A DNA stretch of 34,941 nucleotides from Alcanivorax sp. UBA4485 (GTDB lineage: Bacteria; Pseudomonadota; Gammaproteobacteria; Pseudomonadales; Alcanivoracaceae), in assembly GCA_002389055.1 (NCBI GenBank), contig DGNT01000129.1, positions 1 to 34,941 on the forward strand, read 5' to 3'. This document shows, piece after piece, positions 32,275-34,941 of the stretch. How positions within the stretch are numbered: position 1 is the first letter of the stretch; the number at the start of each line of letters is the position of its first letter. The position numbers were made by a program, and so were the translations under genes. The notes under the pieces are model-generated. The model was given only the letters and a program-made list of their open reading frames with translations, did not search any database and was not told the DNA's origin.

Positions 32275-33898
32275 TCACCTGCTACGCATGGAAGACCTGA
32301 GCGTCTGGTTCGACGACCCGGCCCGGCCGGCGGTGGACCGGGTGAGCCTGAGCGTGGACGCCGGCCGCACCCTGGCCCTGGTGGGCGAATCCGGTTCCGG
32401 CAAATCGCTGACCGCCATGTCGGTGCTGGACCTGCTGCCGGACGGCGCCGGGCGCCGTGCCGCCGCCATTGAACTGGACGGCGACAATGTGCTCGACTGG
32501 CCCGCTAAGCGCCGCCGGGCGCTGCGCGGCGGGCGTATCGGCACCATCTTTCAGGAGCCGCTCACCGCGCTCAACCCGCTGCACCGGGTGGAACGGCAAA
32601 TCGGCGAGGCGATGCAGCTTCACCAGGGGCTCGGGCGCGCCGCCATCCGCCAGCGCTGCCTGAACCTGCTGGAGCAGGTCGAGCTGCCAGCCACCGAGGA
32701 CATGCTCAAGCGCTACCCGCATCAGCTCAGCGGCGGCCAGCGCCAACGGGTGATGATCGCCATGGCGCTGGCCAACGACCCGGCCCTGCTGATCGCCGAC
32801 GAGCCCACCACCGCCCTGGACGTGACCATCCAGGAAACCATTCTGGACCTGCTGCGACGTCTGCAACGCGAGCGCAATCTGGGCATTCTGCTGATCAGCC
32901 ACGACCTGGGCCTGGTGGCCCGCTACGCCGACGACGTGGCGGTGATGCACCAGGGGCGCATCGTCGAAACCGGCGCCACCGCGCGGGTGCTGGAACAACC
33001 TGAACACGACTACACCCGCCACCTGCTGGCCGCGGAGCCCGCCGGCCACCCGCGACCGCTGACCGCCGAGGCACCGACGCTGCTCGACGCCCAGGGCCTG
33101 TCGGTGCATTTCAAAGGGCCGCGCCGGGGCTGGTTCGGTCGCGCCGCGCCGCTGGCCGCGGTCGACGACCTCTCTCTGACCCTGCGCCGTGGCGAAACCC
33201 TGGGCGTGGTGGGGGAATCCGGCTCCGGCAAATCGACCCTGGCACTGGCCCTGCTGCGGCTGATCCCCGCCGCCGGCACGGTGACGCTGCTGGACCAGCC
33301 GCTGGACCGCCTCAGCGGTGCCGCCCTGCGCCCCTGGCGCCGGCATATGCAGGTGGTGTTCCAGGACCCGTTCGGCAGCCTCAACCCGCGCCTGAGCGTG
33401 GGGCGGGCCGTGGACGAGGGCCTGCGGGTTCACCACAAGACCCTGGACGCCGCCCAGCGGGCCGAGCGCACCCGCGCCCTGCTCGAGGAAGTGGGCCTGC
33501 CGGCGGACGCCGCCGAGCGCTACCCGCACGAATTCTCCGGCGGCCAGCGCCAACGCATCGCCATCGCCCGGGCGCTGATCGTGGAACCGGAGCTGTTGAT
33601 TCTCGACGAACCCACCTCGGCGCTCGACCGCAGCGTGCAGGCCCAGGTGCTGGACCTGCTCAAGACCCTGCAGGCCCGCCACGGCCTGAGCTATCTGTTC
33701 ATCAGCCACGATCTCAAGGTGGTGCGCGCGATCAGCCACCGGCTGCTGGTGATGCGCCACGGCCAGGTGGTGGAGCACGGCGACACCGAGCAGGTGTTCC
33801 GCGATCCCCGTCAGGCCTATACGCGCCGCCTGATCGACGCCGCCTACAACCGCACCGTCACCGCCGGCGGCGGCGAGAAACAAGCGGTTGCACATTGA
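32258..33898 (+). CDS. yejF: Peptide ABC transporter, double ATPase YejF
   Basis: A 546-residue protein with two complete ABC ATPase domains in tandem that power the YejBE permeases. The first has Walker A GESGSGKS (43-50), signature LSGGQRQR and Walker B LLIADEP. The second has Walker A GESGSGKS (319-326), signature FSGGQRQR and Walker B LLILDEP. The order and length fit YejF, which replaces the separate DppD and DppF ATPases. The ATG at 32258 is preferred to an upstream one at 32234 because AGGA stands seven bases before it. It overlaps yejE. The gene is last in the operon, 76 bp before fabI. Confidence 0.94.
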   Translation: MTPLPSHLLRMEDLSVWFDDPARPAVDRVSLSVDAGRTLALVGESGSGKSLTAMSVLDLLPDGAGRRAAAIELDGDNVLDWPAKRRRALRGGRIGTIFQEPLTALNPLHRVERQIGEAMQLHQGLGRAAIRQRCLNLLEQVELPATEDMLKRYPHQLSGGQRQRVMIAMALANDPALLIADEPTTALDVTIQETILDLLRRLQRERNLGILLISHDLGLVARYADDVAVMHQGRIVETGATARVLEQPEHDYTRHLLAAEPAGHPRPLTAEAPTLLDAQGLSVHFKGPRRGWFGRAAPLAAVDDLSLTLRRGETLGVVGESGSGKSTLALALLRLIPAAGTVTLLDQPLDRLSGAALRPWRRHMQVVFQDPFGSLNPRLSVGRAVDEGLRVHHKTLDAAQRAERTRALLEEVGLPADAAERYPHEFSGGQRQRIAIARALIVEPELLILDEPTSALDRSVQAQVLDLLKTLQARHGLSYLFISHDLKVVRAISHRLLVMRHGQVVEHGDTEQVFRDPRQAYTRRLIDAAYNRTVTAGGGEKQAVAH

Positions 33899-33933
33899 GC
33901 CCCGGGGCGTCTTTCACCCCTTTGCCATTTCCC

Positions 33934-33939
33934 TATACT
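33934..33939 (+). promoter_or_regulatory. Possible -10 element of fabI
   Basis: TATACT stands 35 bases upstream of the fabI ATG, but the hexamer 17 bp earlier (CTTTCA) is a poor -35. It may need an activator, or fabI may be partly read through from yejF. Confidence 0.35.
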
Positions 33940-33974
33940 AGGGCAAAACCGAACCGTCGAATCGAGGACATATC

Positions 33975-34781
33975 ATGGGTTTTCTCGCAGGTAAGCGATT
34001 TCTGATCGTGGGCGTCGCCAGTGACCGGTCGATCGCCACCGGTATCGCCGAAGCCATGCACCGCGAAGGTGCCGAGCTGGCCTTTACCTACCAGAACGAC
34101 AAACTGAAAAGCCGGGTGCTCAAAGCCGCCGAGCGTTACGGCAGCAACGAAGCCCTGTGCTTTCCCTGCGACGTGGCCTCCGATGAGCAGATCGAGCAGG
34201 TGTTCGAAGGGCTCGGTAAGCAGTGGGACGGCCTCGACGGCGTGGTCCACGCGGTGGGCTTCGCCCCGGGCAACGAGCTGGACGGCAATTTCGCCGACGT
34301 GGCCACCCGCGAAGGCTTCCGCATCGCCCATGAGATTTCCTCCTACAGCTTCGTGGCCCTGGCCCAGGCGGCGCGCCCGCTGATGAAAGGCCGCAACGGC
34401 GCGCTGTTGACGCTGACCTACCACGCCTCCCGCCAGACGGTGCCCAACTACAACGTAATGGGCCTGGCCAAGGCGAGCCTGGAAGCCTCGGTGCGTTATC
34501 TGGCCTCCAGCCTGGGCCCGGAAGGCACCCGCGTGAACGGTATTTCCGCCGGCCCGATCCGCACCCTGGCGGCGTCCGGTATCAAGAAGTTCCGCAGCAT
34601 GCTGGACTACAACGCCGCCAAGGCGCCGCTGCGCCGTAACGTGACCATCGAGGAAGTGGGCAACACCGCTGCTTTCCTGTGCTCGGACCTGGCCTCCGGC
34701 ATCAGCTCCGAGATCACCTACGTGGACGGCGGCGCCGCCACGGTCTCCATGCCGTTCGAGGAGCCGGGCGAAGAGAGCTGA
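33975..34781 (+). CDS. fabI: Enoyl-[acyl-carrier-protein] reductase (NADH) FabI
   Basis: A 268-residue short-chain dehydrogenase that performs the last reduction in each round of fatty acid elongation and is the target of triclosan. The N-terminal nucleotide-binding segment GKRFLIVGVASDRSIATGIA is typical. Catalytic residues are Tyr149, Tyr159 and Lys166 (YHASRQTVPNYNVMGLAK), with the same spacing as E. coli Tyr146/Tyr156/Lys163. Gly95 in HAVGFAP corresponds to E. coli Gly93, so no known triclosan-resistance change is seen there. GAGG lies seven bases before the ATG. An intrinsic terminator follows. In pseudomonads the order continues to ppiD, hupB and lon. Confidence 0.97.
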   Translation: MGFLAGKRFLIVGVASDRSIATGIAEAMHREGAELAFTYQNDKLKSRVLKAAERYGSNEALCFPCDVASDEQIEQVFEGLGKQWDGLDGVVHAVGFAPGNELDGNFADVATREGFRIAHEISSYSFVALAQAARPLMKGRNGALLTLTYHASRQTVPNYNVMGLAKASLEASVRYLASSLGPEGTRVNGISAGPIRTLAASGIKKFRSMLDYNAAKAPLRRNVTIEEVGNTAAFLCSDLASGISSEITYVDGGAATVSMPFEEPGEES

Positions 34782-34804
34782 TCTCCTCTCTTGGCAAAGC
34801 CCAT

Positions 34805-34832
34805 AAAAAACCGCCGAAATGGCGGTTTTTTT
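34805..34832. terminator. Rho-independent terminator after fabI
   Basis: CCGCC (34811-34815) pairs with GGCGG (34821-34825) around a GAAAT loop, with six A before and seven T after. The A-tract and T-tract extend the stem, so it can work in both directions. It starts 23 bases after the fabI stop. Confidence 0.92.
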
Positions 34833-34852
34833 CGTCCATCGGGAGGGGGGTC

Positions 34853-34941
34853 TGGTAGGAGCGGGCCAAGCCCCGGCAGGATTCCAGAGACTTTTTCTCT
34901 CCAGAAAGCCCGCGCCGGGACCGGGTGGGCCCGTCCAGGAC
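34853..34941. repeat. Nested palindromic intergenic repeat, copy C (partial, runs to the edge)
   Basis: GGAGCGGGCC at 34858-34867 matches the outer arm of copy A, and 34872-34891 matches the inner left arm (1489-1508) with one difference. The right half is diverged; TCTCTCCAG and GGGCCCG near 34896-34934 are all that can be related to the arms. The side hairpins are missing. The element is cut by or ends near the window edge. Confidence 0.65.

Noticed and set aside
32282..33895. A 537-codon open frame on the minus strand across yejF
   Set aside because: Antisense shadow of the double ATPase; no conserved motif and no ribosome-binding site.

Overview
The window is about 35 kb of compact, GC-rich gammaproteobacterial chromosome. 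Its gene content is nearly all recognisable housekeeping. The order fabI / yejABEF-like transporter / mltD / gloB / yafS / rnhA / dnaQ / nhaB / fimL / nudC / sohB / yhdH / DUF934 / cysI matches, in outline and from memory, the Pseudomonas aeruginosa PA1806-PA1838 stretch. The mltD-gloB-yafS-rnhA-dnaQ core also exists in E. coli. The base composition, fimL and a DhaA/LinB-type haloalkane dehalogenase suggest an Alcanivorax/Alloalcanivorax-like marine or hydrocarbon bacterium. That placement is inference and was not tested.

Layout. 1-1410: 3' part of pntB (transhydrogenase beta subunit) and its terminator. 1432-1590: a large nested palindromic repeat. 1627-8387: thpR, an EamA exporter, a lipoprotein alpha/beta hydrolase, a SAM methyltransferase, a Lon-family protease, an RluA-type pseudouridine synthase and a small SET-domain protein. 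8457-9860: one reading frame joining a complete haloalkane dehalogenase to a complete O6-alkylguanine-DNA alkyltransferase. 10006-13269: an M48 lipoprotein protease, nfuA (with a strong IscR-type operator), a MATE exporter and a DUF2970 protein. 13403-15569: siroheme sulfite reductase and its DUF934 partner. 15585-21871: a tight minus-strand run fimL-nudC-unknown membrane protein-sohB-yhdH-zntB. 22123-23715: nhaB. 23741-25722: minus-strand yafS-rnhA-dnaQ. 25779-28237: gloB and mltD. 28347-33898: the four-gene peptide ABC transporter yejABEF, with overlapping start and stop codons. 33975-34781: fabI and its terminator, then part of another repeat copy up to the window edge.

Themes. Envelope and protein quality control is well represented (Lon, SohB, M48 protease, MltD). 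So are ion and solute transport (NhaB, ZntB, MATE, EamA, Yej) and redox or Fe-S metabolism (PntB, NfuA, sulfite reductase, NudC). No rRNA, tRNA, CRISPR array, prophage, insertion sequence or integrase was recognised. No intergenic stretch exceeds 300 bases; the longest is 1358-1626, mostly occupied by a terminator and the repeat.

The most unusual items are the dehalogenase-alkyltransferase fusion, which would pair detoxification of DNA-alkylating haloalkanes with repair of the lesion they cause, the near-consensus IscR site inside the nfuA promoter, and the modular nested-palindrome repeats found in three intergenic regions.
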